This document shows positions 1 to 7,067 of a DNA stretch of 13,166 bases, piece by piece; position 1 is the first letter of the stretch, and each line of letters opens with the position of its first letter. The notes beneath the pieces are model-generated. The model saw only the letters and a list, made by a program, of their open reading frames with translations. It was not told where the DNA came from and made no database searches. Origin of the DNA: an uncultured Chloroflexota bacterium (GTDB lineage: Bacteria; Chloroflexota; Anaerolineae; Aggregatilineales; Phototrophicaceae); contig CALKIA010000243.1 of assembly GCA_937988705.1 (NCBI GenBank), positions 1 to 13,166 on the forward strand, read 5' to 3'. The position numbers and the translations under genes are program-made.

Positions 1-2
1 AT

Positions 3-956
3 CAGGTAGCGGCAGCGGAAATGCAGGTCGGCGACATGATCGCCTTCATGCAGTATGCGCTGCAAGTGGTGTTCGCTTTCATCATGCTGTCGATGATGTT
101 CATCATCCTGCCGCGCGCGTCGGTTTCGGCGGATCGGATCGCCGAAGTAATCCACACGAAGCTGGTCATCAATGACCCGCCCGCGCCGAAACGCTTCCCT
201 GAACCGTTCCGTGCTACGGTCGAGTTCCGCAATGTGTCATTCCGCTACCCCGGTGCGGAAGAAGACGCGCTGCACAGCCTCAACTTCACGGCCAAACCGG
301 GCGCGATGACGGCGATCATCGGTTCGACCGGGTCGGGCAAGTCGACCCTGGTTAACCTGCTGCCGCGCTTCTACGACGTGAGCGAGGGCGCAATCCTGGT
401 CGATGGGGTCGATATTCGGGAAGTCAAGCAGTCTGACCTGCGCGAAAAGATCGGCTTTATCCCGCAGAAAGCGAACCTGTTTTCCGGGACGATTGAATCG
501 AACTTGCGCTACGCCGACGAATTTGCTGCGGTCGAATTGCTGAACGAGGCGATTGATACGGCGCAGGCGCGTGAATTCGTGAGCACCAAACCCGAAGGCT
601 TGGCGACCGAAATCGCGCAGGGCGGGGGGAACGTCTCTGGCGGCCAGCGGCAGCGCCTCTCCATTGCGCGGGCACTGGTCAAACATGCGCCGATCTATAT
701 CTTCGACGACAGCTTTTCTGCCTTGGATTTCAAGACGGATGTGGCGCTGCGGCGCGCACTGAAAGAGAAGACGGGCGACAGCACCCTGCTCATCGTCACC
801 CAGCGCGTTTCCACGGTGAAAGACGCAGATCAAATCATCGTGCTCGACGAAGGGCAATTGGTAGGTAAAGGAACACACGACGAACTTATGGACACCTGTG
901 AAGTCTATCGAGAGATTGCCTTGTCGCAGTTGAGCATGCAGGAGTTGGCACAATGA
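3..956 (+). CDS. ABC exporter half-transporter (TMD-NBD), degenerate-site subunit, 5'-truncated
   Basis: C-terminal part of a fused membrane/ATPase ABC exporter subunit; the frame is open to the left edge, so the start lies outside the window. Visible are the last transmembrane helices (about 27-115) and a complete nucleotide-binding domain. Walker A GSTGSGKST is at 321-347, the Q-loop reads FIPQKANLF, and the signature VSGGQ (633-647) is canonical. Walker B reads IYIFDDS: the catalytic Glu position (codon 708-710) is Asp, and the switch-loop His is Gln (codon 801-803, VTQRVST). These replacements mark the degenerate-site partner of heterodimeric exporters of the TM287/288, BmrC/D and LmrC/D type. 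It therefore donates its good signature motif to the ATP site of the next gene's product. The stop overlaps the next start (ATGA), implying translational coupling. The substrate (drug, lipid or peptide) cannot be read from sequence. Family certain; heterodimer role very likely. Confidence 0.93.
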   Translation, partial: QVAAAEMQVGDMIAFMQYALQVVFAFIMLSMMFIILPRASVSADRIAEVIHTKLVINDPPAPKRFPEPFRATVEFRNVSFRYPGAEEDALHSLNFTAKPGAMTAIIGSTGSGKSTLVNLLPRFYDVSEGAILVDGVDIREVKQSDLREKIGFIPQKANLFSGTIESNLRYADEFAAVELLNEAIDTAQAREFVSTKPEGLATEIAQGGGNVSGGQRQRLSIARALVKHAPIYIFDDSFSALDFKTDVALRRALKEKTGDSTLLIVTQRVSTVKDADQIIVLDEGQLVGKGTHDELMDTCEVYREIALSQLSMQELAQ

Positions 957-2827
957 TGATGGGTGGCGGTAGACCAGGTCAACCCGGCCCCGGCGGACGT
1001 CCCGGTGGCCCGATGGGCGCGATGCTGAAGGGCGATAAAGCCCGCGATTTTCGGGGCACAATGAATAAGCTGATCGCCTATATTGGGTCGTATAAGCTCT
1101 CGATTGTGGTGGTGCTGTTCTTTGCTATTCTCTCCACCATCTTTATGATCGTCGGCCCGAAGATTTTGGGGCAGGCGACGACCAAATTGTTCGAAGGCGT
1201 ACTGGGGCAGCTCTCCGGGTCGAGCACGGGCATCGATTTCGAGTACATCGGCAATATCATCCTCCTGTTGGCGGTGCTGTACCTCGTGTCAACCCTGTTC
1301 AGCTACATTCAGGGTTATGTGATGGCCGGTATCTCGATGAAGGTGACGTATCGACTGCGCGCTGACATTTCGCAGAAGATCAACCGCCTGCCGCTCAAGT
1401 ACTTCGATACGACGAATCAGGGTGAAGTGCTGTCACGCGTCACCAACGACGTCGACACGATCAGCCAGACGCTGAACCAAAGCTTAGGCCAGATCGTCAC
1501 GTCGGTGACGAGCATGATCGGCGTACTGATCATGATGCTTTCGATCAGTTGGGTGCTGACACTGGTCGCGCTGGTGATGATCCCGATGTCGTTCGGCATC
1601 ATTGCCTTCGTAATCAGCAAGTCGCAGGTCTACTTCAAGCAGCAGCAGGACTACCTCGGGCACGTCAACGGGCATATTGAGGAGATGTACGGCAGCCACA
1701 GCGTCGTCAAGGCGTTCAATGGCGAAGCGCAGAGCATTCAGAAGTTTGACCAGTACAACGGCACGCTCTACGGTACGGCCTGGAAGTCGCAGTTCCTGAC
1801 TGGCTTACTGTTCCCGATCATGGGGTTTGTCGGCAACCTCGGCTACGTCGGCGTGTCGATCCTCGGCGGTTATCTGGTCGTGACCGGTTCTATCACTGTC
1901 GGCGATGTGCAGGCGTTCATTCAATACGTGCGCTCGTTCACGCAGCCGATTGCCCAGATCGCCAATATCTCGAACATCTTGCAGCAAACGGCCGCCGCCG
2001 CCGAACGGGTCTTCGAATTCCTTGAAGAGCCGGAAGAAGTCGCAGATACGGCGACACCCTTCACAGAAGATGTGGTCGCGGGCAATGTCGAATTTCAGCA
2101 CGTCCACTTCGGGTATAACCCCGAAAAGACCATCATCAAAGACTTCTCGGCGTCAGTCAAACCGGGACAGAAGATCGCCATTGTCGGCCCCACGGGCGCG
2201 GGCAAGACGACCATCGTTAAGCTGTTGATGCGCTTCTACGATGTGCAGTCCGGCGAAATTCTGATCGATGGTCACAATATTCAGGATTTCACGCGTCATG
2301 ATCTGCGCCACATGTTCGGCATGGTGTTGCAAGATGCCTGGCTGTACAACGGCACGATCATGGAAAACATCCGCTATGGTCGCCTGACGGCCACGGACGA
2401 AGAAGTCTATGCGGCGGCGCGGGCGGCGCATGTCGATCACTTTGTGCGCACCCTGCCGGACGGCTACAATACGGTGTTGAACGAAGAAACATCGAACGTG
2501 TCACAGGGACAGAAGCAGCTGCTGACGATTGCACGCGCGATCCTTGCCGACCCGCCGATGCTGATTCTCGACGAAGCGACCAGTTCGGTCGATACCCGCA
2601 CGGAAATCCTGATCCAGAAGGCGATGGATAACCTGATGCACAACCGCACCAGTTTCATCATCGCACACCGCCTGTCGACCATTCGCAACGCGGATTTGAT
2701 CCTCGTCATGCGTGACGGGGACATTGTCGAGCAGGGCAACCACGACGAACTGCTGGCGGTTGGCGGCTTCTACGCGGAACTCTACAACAGCCAGTTTGAC
2801 CACATCAACGCGGTCGACGCGGCCTAA
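953..2827 (+). CDS. ABC exporter half-transporter (TMD-NBD), catalytic partner subunit
   Basis: Full-length 624-aa exporter subunit in the inner membrane. The N-terminal 35 residues are rich in Gly/Pro and Met, as in many heterodimeric exporter partners. A six-helix type I exporter domain follows (about 40-345), with coupling-helix text such as LPLKYFDTTNQGEVLSR. The ATPase domain (about 375-615) has Walker A GPTGAGKTT (G412-T420, K418), Walker B LILDEA with catalytic E541, and switch H572 in IIAHRLST. Its signature is VSQGQ (516-520) instead of LSGGQ, as in TM288-type partners. The intact Walker B/His of this protein and the intact signature of the upstream protein thus build one consensus ATP site. 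Start: AGGAG at 940-944 lies 8 nt before ATG 953, the first of three consecutive ATG codons, and overlaps the upstream stop. A terminator follows the stop. Cargo unknown. Confidence 0.95.
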   Translation: MMMGGGRPGQPGPGGRPGGPMGAMLKGDKARDFRGTMNKLIAYIGSYKLSIVVVLFFAILSTIFMIVGPKILGQATTKLFEGVLGQLSGSSTGIDFEYIGNIILLLAVLYLVSTLFSYIQGYVMAGISMKVTYRLRADISQKINRLPLKYFDTTNQGEVLSRVTNDVDTISQTLNQSLGQIVTSVTSMIGVLIMMLSISWVLTLVALVMIPMSFGIIAFVISKSQVYFKQQQDYLGHVNGHIEEMYGSHSVVKAFNGEAQSIQKFDQYNGTLYGTAWKSQFLTGLLFPIMGFVGNLGYVGVSILGGYLVVTGSITVGDVQAFIQYVRSFTQPIAQIANISNILQQTAAAAERVFEFLEEPEEVADTATPFTEDVVAGNVEFQHVHFGYNPEKTIIKDFSASVKPGQKIAIVGPTGAGKTTIVKLLMRFYDVQSGEILIDGHNIQDFTRHDLRHMFGMVLQDAWLYNGTIMENIRYGRLTATDEEVYAAARAAHVDHFVRTLPDGYNTVLNEETSNVSQGQKQLLTIARAILADPPMLILDEATSSVDTRTEILIQKAMDNLMHNRTSFIIAHRLSTIRNADLILVMRDGDIVEQGNHDELLAVGGFYAELYNSQFDHINAVDAA

Positions 2828-2843
2828 CTCCACCCAATTTTGT

Positions 2844-2874
2844 CCAAAAAGCAGCCTACCGGGCTGCTTTTTGG
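2844..2874 (+). terminator. Rho-independent terminator of the ABC exporter pair
   Basis: CCAAAAAGCAGCC (2844-2856) and GGCTGCTTTTTGG (2862-2874) form a perfect 13-bp stem around a 5-nt loop, 16 nt after the stop codon. The A and T tracts inside the stem supply the U-rich 3' side. Confidence 0.9.
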
Positions 2875-3057
2875 ATTCCTCAATGAGTCCAATATCTTGA
2901 AATGAACTGAGACATTACTTAAACTTTATTGTAAGATGAAGTACCTGACCGAGATGAAGCGGATATGGCAACGCAGCAGGGAGGTGAAACGAAAACTCTG
3001 TTTGGTGGACTAACTTGTACGTTGTGATTGGTAACGACCATTAAAAGGAGTACCTAC
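2875..3057 (+). other. Non-coding leader upstream of the sugar transporter operon
   Basis: This 183-bp stretch between the exporter terminator and the binding-protein start holds no conserved gene. Its left third is AT-rich and contains the tentative promoter. The transcribed part would be a leader of about 125 nt. It includes GGAGGTGA at about 2980-2987, a near-perfect Shine-Dalgarno sequence with no good start codon at the right distance. There are also two out-of-phase mini-ORFs, 2954-3013 (19 codons) and 2965-3027 (20 codons), without convincing ribosome sites. TGGTaacgACCA near 3029-3040 is a small dyad that could be operator-like, but it is too short to call. Confidence 0.5.
2897..2925 (+). 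promoter_or_regulatory. Tentative sigma70-type promoter for the sugar transporter operon
   Basis: TTGAAA (2897-2902) and TAAACT (2920-2925) are separated by 17 bp. They match 5/6 and 4/6 of the -35 and -10 consensus and lie in the most AT-rich part of the gap, just after the exporter terminator. TAAGAT at 2932 is an alternative -10. Seen by eye only. Confidence 0.35.
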
Positions 3058-4359
3058 ATGCATAAGCGAATGTTGTTGATCGCCATTTTGTTTGTATTTA
3101 CGCTGCTGGCAATCGTGCCAATGGCCGCAGCGCAGGATGATGTGCAGTTCGTGTCCTTTATGACCACGTTTGGTGGGTCGGAGCTGGAAGGGCTGCGGCA
3201 CTCTCTGGATGAATTCACCGCGCAAACGGGCATTCAGGTGATTATCGAAAGCAATCGCCAGCTCGTGCCGATTCTCCGCACCCGCCTTGCCGGTGGGAGT
3301 CCACCCGATGTGGCGCTGATTCCGCAGCCCGGTACGCTGGCCGAATTCGCGCGCGCGGGCTACCTTATCCCGTTGGTCAACGCTGATGGCAGTGCTGGTC
3401 TGGTCGATGCGGCCGTCGTTAGCGACAATTACTCGCCCGCGATCGCCGACCTCGGCGTGGTCGATGGGGTGACCTACGGCATCCTCGCGAAAGCTAACTC
3501 CAAGAGCACTATGTGGTACAGCCCCGCCTCGTTCGCGGAACTCGGCGTCGAACCGCCCACGACGTGGGACGAATTGCTCGCCATTCAGCAGGCGTACCTT
3601 GACGCTGGCCTGACGCCGTGGAGCATCGGCGGTTCCGACAGCTGGACGTTGACCGACTGGTTCGAAAACATTTACGTCCGCCAGAACGGCCCGGAGAAAT
3701 ATCTCCAGCTGTTCGCGACACATGAAGTCGCCTGGACCGATCCGAGCGTGGTCGCCGCGCTGGAAGCATTCCAGCAGATCGTGGATCCCGCGGACACGAA
3801 CCTGGCGGGCGGCGTCGAAGGCACGCTGTCGACCGACTTCATCACCGCAGCGAACATGGTCTTCCGGCCCGACAACGAAGCTGAAATGTACTATGAAGGT
3901 GGCTTCATGGGCGGGATCATCAGCTCAAACTTCCCCGAACTAACGCCCATTGATGATTTCAATGCCTTCCTGTTCCCGCCTTTCAGCGAAGACATGGGCG
4001 CGCCGGTCGTCGGTGGTGGTGACCTGCTTGCGGTGTTCAGCGACCGTCCGGAAGTCGCGCAGTTGGTGGAGTGGATGGCGAGCACCGAAGGTAACACGCT
4101 GTGGGCGACGGCTCCGGCGGGCGCGGTCGTGTCGCCGAACATGAATGTTGATTTGGGCGTATACAGCCCGCTGGCCGCGATTGACGCGGGCCAGGTGGCG
4201 GGCGCATCGGCGTTTGTCTTCGATGGCTCCGATCTGATGCCGCCCGCGGCCTCGGAAGGCTTTGGTATCGCGCTGCAAGAGTTCATCGCCAACCCCGGTG
4301 ATATCGAGAGCATTCTGCAAGACCTTGAAGATACTGCGGCGGCCAGCTATTCCTCGTAA
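3058..4359 (+). CDS. ABC transporter sugar-binding protein (CUT1 family, SBP family 1)
   Basis: Extracytoplasmic solute-binding protein of 433 aa that would capture a sugar or oligosaccharide for the two permeases downstream. ATG 3058 is chosen because AAAAGGAG lies 7 nt upstream and it begins directly with a signal peptide: MHKR, a hydrophobic core, then AAA before Gln26. An in-frame TTG at 3028 would add ten residues ahead of the signal and lacks a ribosome site. The mature protein has MalE/UgpB-like hallmarks: an N-terminal lobe with FMTTFGGSELEGL, RLAGGSPPDVALIPQPG, a hinge-proximal PTTWDELL, and an aromatic-rich region (TPWSIGGSDSWTLTDWFE) of the sort that lines sugar sites. There is no lipobox Cys and no Cys anywhere in the protein, so it is probably released or held non-covalently rather than lipid-anchored. 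The ligand cannot be assigned. First gene of the uptake operon. Confidence 0.92.
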   Translation: MHKRMLLIAILFVFTLLAIVPMAAAQDDVQFVSFMTTFGGSELEGLRHSLDEFTAQTGIQVIIESNRQLVPILRTRLAGGSPPDVALIPQPGTLAEFARAGYLIPLVNADGSAGLVDAAVVSDNYSPAIADLGVVDGVTYGILAKANSKSTMWYSPASFAELGVEPPTTWDELLAIQQAYLDAGLTPWSIGGSDSWTLTDWFENIYVRQNGPEKYLQLFATHEVAWTDPSVVAALEAFQQIVDPADTNLAGGVEGTLSTDFITAANMVFRPDNEAEMYYEGGFMGGIISSNFPELTPIDDFNAFLFPPFSEDMGAPVVGGGDLLAVFSDRPEVAQLVEWMASTEGNTLWATAPAGAVVSPNMNVDLGVYSPLAAIDAGQVAGASAFVFDGSDLMPPAASEGFGIALQEFIANPGDIESILQDLEDTAAASYSS

Positions 4360-4392
4360 CTTGAGGGATCGCTCTGGCTGATTAAGACTAAC

Positions 4393-4424
4393 CAGGCGCT
4401 GGGACACTGGTGTTCCAGCGCCTG
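4393..4424 (+). promoter_or_regulatory. Intercistronic hairpin between binding protein and permease genes
   Basis: CAGGCGCTGG (4393-4402) pairs perfectly with CCAGCGCCTG (4415-4424). The stem continues inward through GACAC/GTGTT with one G-T pair, leaving a tiny loop. No T tract follows, so it is not a classic terminator. Stable hairpins after binding-protein genes commonly protect the 3' end of that message or attenuate read-through, giving more binding protein than permease. The structure is seen directly; the role is inferred. Confidence 0.7.
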
Positions 4425-4462
4425 ACTCTGACTGCTGCTTCTTTCTCCAAAGGGTGACTTCT

Positions 4463-5365
4463 ATGAGCAGAAAGAATCTTCTGGGCTGGGCTTTTGTGTT
4501 CCCCGCTGTCATCCTGATCACAGCCTTTTTGATTTACCCCACGATTCGCACGATCCAATTGAGCTTCGACACCGGGTTAGGCTTCACGACCTCGGAATAT
4601 GTCGGATTGGATAATTACACGAATTTATTCACGCGCGATCGTTTATTCTTTGACATTGATCAGTTTCCGCCGCGGGGGGCGGTTTTTAACACGATCGTCT
4701 GGCTTGGGCTGTTTACGGCGGGCACGGTGGGTATCGGGCTGGTGGTGGCCGTTCTGGCGAATTCCGTGCGCTACGAAGTGCTGATTAAGACGATTATCTT
4801 TATCCCCATGGCGATCTCGTTCACGGCCGCGGGGATCATCTGGCGCTTTGTTTACAGTCCGGATGAAAAAACGGGCATTCTGAATGCGATTCTCGTCGGA
4901 TTAATCCCATCGACCGATCCGATTCCGTGGTTGGGGCGCACAGACATCGTCAACGTCGCGCTGATCATCGCGGGTATCTGGATCTGGACGGGCTTCTGCA
5001 TGGTGATTCTCTCGGCGGCGCTCAAGGGGCTGCCGCCGGAAGTGATCGAGGCCGCGCACGTTGACGGTGCCAATTCGTGGCAGGTTTTCTGGAGCATCAC
5101 GATCCCCATGCTGCTGCCGACCCTCGCCGTGATCACCACGACGATGGTCATCAACGTGCTCAAGGCGTTCGACATCGTCTACATCATGACGGCAGGCGGT
5201 CCGCGAGGCGCTAGTCGGATCATCGGCTTCACGATGTACTGGGAGACATTCCAGAACGGTAAACCGGGCTATGGCTCAGCGGTCGCCGTGATTATGCTGC
5301 TGCTCATGCTGCCGTTCGTCATTATCAATATTCGGCGTTATCGTACCGGGGAGCAGGGCACATGA
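4463..5365 (+). CDS. Sugar ABC transporter permease, MalF/UgpA-type (CUT1)
   Basis: First membrane subunit of the binding-protein-dependent sugar importer, 300 aa with about six transmembrane helices (first at about 8-28, last at about 272-291). The EAA loop, which docks on the ATPase, is at about 196-215: EAAHVDGA, then a conserved IP nine residues on. It is preceded by LPPEV, typical of the BPD_transp_1 family. ATG 4463 is favoured because AAAGGG sits about 8 nt upstream. An in-frame GTG at 4454 overlaps that ribosome site and is unlikely. The AGGPRGAS segment near residue 244 is also characteristic of CUT1 permeases. The 3' end overlaps the next gene by ATGA, so the two subunits are translationally coupled. 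Its heterodimer partner is the next gene product; no ATPase is encoded nearby. Confidence 0.93.
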   Translation: MSRKNLLGWAFVFPAVILITAFLIYPTIRTIQLSFDTGLGFTTSEYVGLDNYTNLFTRDRLFFDIDQFPPRGAVFNTIVWLGLFTAGTVGIGLVVAVLANSVRYEVLIKTIIFIPMAISFTAAGIIWRFVYSPDEKTGILNAILVGLIPSTDPIPWLGRTDIVNVALIIAGIWIWTGFCMVILSAALKGLPPEVIEAAHVDGANSWQVFWSITIPMLLPTLAVITTTMVINVLKAFDIVYIMTAGGPRGASRIIGFTMYWETFQNGKPGYGSAVAVIMLLLMLPFVIINIRRYRTGEQGT

Positions 5366-6243
5366 CCGCCATTACGACCAGCAAGCCGATCACCCGGACC
5401 AACAAGCGCGGTCTGCGCTTCTCTTCGCGCTGGCTAATTCATCTCACGCTGTTCGTACTGGCTGTGATCTGGCTGACGCCCTCGCTTGGGCTGCTGATCA
5501 CGTCGTTTCGCCCCCGTGAAGCAATCGCCTCGTCGGGCTGGTGGACGGCGTTCTCACCCGCGCGTTTCACCTTTGAAAATTACGCGCTGGTCTTGAACGC
5601 CCAAGGGATGGGCGACAGCTTTCTGAACAGCTTCAAGATCACGCTGCCGAGCACGTTTTTGCCGTTGTTCTTCGCCTCGATCGCGGCGTACGCGCTGGCG
5701 TGGATGCGCTTTCCGGGGCGCAATGTGCTGCAACTGCTGATTCTCGCCCTGCTCGTTATCCCTATTCAGACGACGCTCGTGCCCGTGCTCCAGTTCTTCA
5801 ACCAGTTCCGGCTGACGGGGACGTATATCGGCATCTGGATCGCGCATACGGCCTACGGCATGCCGTTTTCGATCTACCTGCTGACTAACTTTTTCTCGTC
5901 GCTGCCGCGCGAACTGCTGGAATCCGCCAAGATCGATGGGGCGAGCGAGTGGGTGATCTTCGCCCGCATCGTGATCCCGCTTTCGGTGCTGGCGCTGGCG
6001 TCGCTGGCGATCTTCCAGTTTATGTGGGTCTGGAACGACTTGCTGATCGCGCTGATTTTCATGAGTGACCCGGCGACACAGCCCGTCACCGTGCGCATTC
6101 AGGCGCTGTTAGGGACGTATGCGACGGAATGGCACATCATGAGTGCGGCGGCGTTCATCTCAATGTCTGTGCCGCTGCTGGTGTTCTTCGCGCTTCAGCG
6201 CTATTTCGTTACCGGATTGACGGCGGGAGCGGTGAAAGCGTAA
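5362..6243 (+). CDS. Sugar ABC transporter permease, MalG/UgpE-type (CUT1)
   Basis: Second membrane subunit, 293 aa. The N-terminal cytoplasmic segment (about 1-22) is rich in Thr/Lys/Arg, followed by about six transmembrane helices. The EAA loop lies at about 187-206, reading ESAKIDGAS with IP at its end. The C-terminal text QRYFVTGLTAGAVKA is the hallmark ending of MalG-type CUT1 permeases. The segment SFRPREAI near residue 48 and NSFKITLPST near 89 are further family signatures. The ATG overlaps the stop of the upstream permease (ATGA). GGGGAG about 10 nt upstream may help initiation, but coupling is the more likely route. This is the last gene of the compact transporter set. The MsmX/MsmK/MalK-type ATPase needed to energise it is absent from this window. 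Confidence 0.94.
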   Translation: MTAITTSKPITRTNKRGLRFSSRWLIHLTLFVLAVIWLTPSLGLLITSFRPREAIASSGWWTAFSPARFTFENYALVLNAQGMGDSFLNSFKITLPSTFLPLFFASIAAYALAWMRFPGRNVLQLLILALLVIPIQTTLVPVLQFFNQFRLTGTYIGIWIAHTAYGMPFSIYLLTNFFSSLPRELLESAKIDGASEWVIFARIVIPLSVLALASLAIFQFMWVWNDLLIALIFMSDPATQPVTVRIQALLGTYATEWHIMSAAAFISMSVPLLVFFALQRYFVTGLTAGAVKA

Positions 6244-6395
6244 GGCGAGGTTACAACCGTGGCGCTGGAGTTTGACATCTAGCACTAGCGGCAAGCAGGG
6301 GGTGTGGATACATAATAGAATGCCGGTGAGTTGCCGGTCAAGTGAGTATGAACTGCGGTGAGTTGCCGCTGCTGTGAGAAAGGCTGTTGGGCTTC
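6244..6395 (+). other. Intergenic region between permease and aldolase-like gene
   Basis: The 152-bp gap contains no ORF or terminator-like hairpin after the permease stop, so read-through into the aldolase-like gene is possible. TTGACA (6272-6277) is a perfect -35 hexamer, but 15-19 bp downstream there is no acceptable -10; TACATAAT (6309-6316) is too far away. The right half is the phased repeat described separately. Confidence 0.5.
6326..6389 (+). repeat. 16-nt-phased GTGAG repeat in front of the aldolase-like gene
   Basis: GTGAG occurs at 6326, 6342, 6358 and 6374, exactly 16 nt apart. Units 1 and 3 are the best copies: CGGTGAGTTGCCG at 6324-6336 and 6356-6368 is a perfect 13-bp direct repeat with 32-nt spacing. 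Unit 2 shares GTGAGT and unit 4 GTGAG. The array ends about 6 nt before the ATG, and its last unit contains the only ribosome-site candidate (GAGAAAGG, 6376-6383). It may be a regulator-binding array, a leader RNA element, or a decayed tandem duplication. Confidence 0.6.
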
Positions 6396-7067
6396 ATGCA
6401 GTTGTGGATCGAAGGAACCATTGAACAAGTGATCGCGGTCGCGAATTCTGGTGTGGCCAGCGCGATTGCCACTAACCCCGCCATCATTGACCGCTGGGTC
6501 AGCGGTGGTCAAAGTCTCGAAGATGTGATCACGCACGTCTGCCATCAGGTGGACATTCCGGTGTATGTGCAGCTGCATGGCCCGACGGTCGACGAGTATC
6601 TGCGCGAAATGGATCACCTGCGGGCGATTTCGGATCAGATTCACCCCAAGCTGGTAGCGACGCAGGCTGGCCTCGCGGCGGCTAAAACGATCGCAGAGTC
6701 GGGCTTGAAGCCGCTGATCACGACCGTTGCGACGCTGAATCAGGCCTATCTGGCGGCCTGCGCAGGGGCAGCGTATGCCGCGCCGTATGTCGGACGTATG
6801 CAGAAGGCTGGCCTTGATGCGGCGCACCTCGTTGGTGCGATGGTCGCCATGTACCAGCGCAGCGGCGCCGTGACGCAGGTAGCAGCTGCCAGCATCTCTT
6901 CACCGCACGATGCGGAACAACTGCTGCTGGCAGGCGCCTCGATCCTGGTGATGCAGTACGATGTGTACCAGCACATGCTGGACTCCGAACTGACCGCGAA
7001 TTGGATCGAGCACTTCGAAGACAACTGGAGCCGCATCCCGTACGCCATGAAAAGCGCAGTCTCTTAA
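6396..7067 (+). CDS. Fructose-6-phosphate aldolase/transaldolase-like protein (TalC/FSA family)
   Basis: A 223-aa class I aldolase-fold protein, the usual length of the small transaldolase/FSA subfamily. Compared from memory with E. coli FSA, it keeps the Schiff-base lysine K85 (HPKLVAT, codon 6648-6650), the TNP motif (26-28), Q59, T109, Y131 and R134 (APYVGR) and S166 (AASISSP). These residues bind and activate a dihydroxyacetone or fructose-6-phosphate unit. Position 6, Asp in FSA and in the equivalent site of transaldolases, is Glu here (LWIEG, codon 6411-6413). It is therefore likely an active cytoplasmic aldolase or transaldolase with altered donor preference, acting after sugar uptake by the upstream transporter. 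ATG 6396 matches the family's N-terminus (M-x-L-aromatic). TTG 6387 is in frame but only 3 nt from the AAAGG. Spacing to ATG is long (12 nt), so initiation may be weak. Exact substrate unknown. Confidence 0.82.
   Translation: MQLWIEGTIEQVIAVANSGVASAIATNPAIIDRWVSGGQSLEDVITHVCHQVDIPVYVQLHGPTVDEYLREMDHLRAISDQIHPKLVATQAGLAAAKTIAESGLKPLITTVATLNQAYLAACAGAAYAAPYVGRMQKAGLDAAHLVGAMVAMYQRSGAVTQVAAASISSPHDAEQLLLAGASILVMQYDVYQHMLDSELTANWIEHFEDNWSRIPYAMKSAVS

Noticed and set aside
237..1061. Long open frame on the minus strand opposite the exporter genes
   Set aside because: It runs antisense to clear ABC exporter coding, has no recognisable domain, and is low-complexity in Arg/Asp as expected of a GC-rich shadow frame.
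3028..3057. Upstream TTG start for the binding protein
   Set aside because: It would put ten residues ahead of a complete signal peptide and lacks a ribosome site, while ATG 3058 has AAAAGGAG 7 nt upstream.
3010..3723. Minus-strand open frame of about 237 codons opposite the binding-protein gene
   Set aside because: It overlaps the strongly supported sugar-binding protein and its composition (Arg/His/Gln-rich, no motif) is that of a shadow frame.
4454..4462. GTG start for the first permease
   Set aside because: It lies within the Shine-Dalgarno sequence of the ATG at 4463 and has no ribosome site of its own.
6272..6316. TTGACA with TACATAAT as a promoter for the aldolase-like gene
   Set aside because: The -35 is perfect but the spacing to the -10-like sequence is about 31 bp, too long for a sigma70-type promoter; no better -10 is seen at 15-19 bp.
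6324..6389. CRISPR-like reading of the phased repeat
   Set aside because: Units are only 16 nt, imperfect after the first five bases, and have no separate spacers or cas genes nearby.
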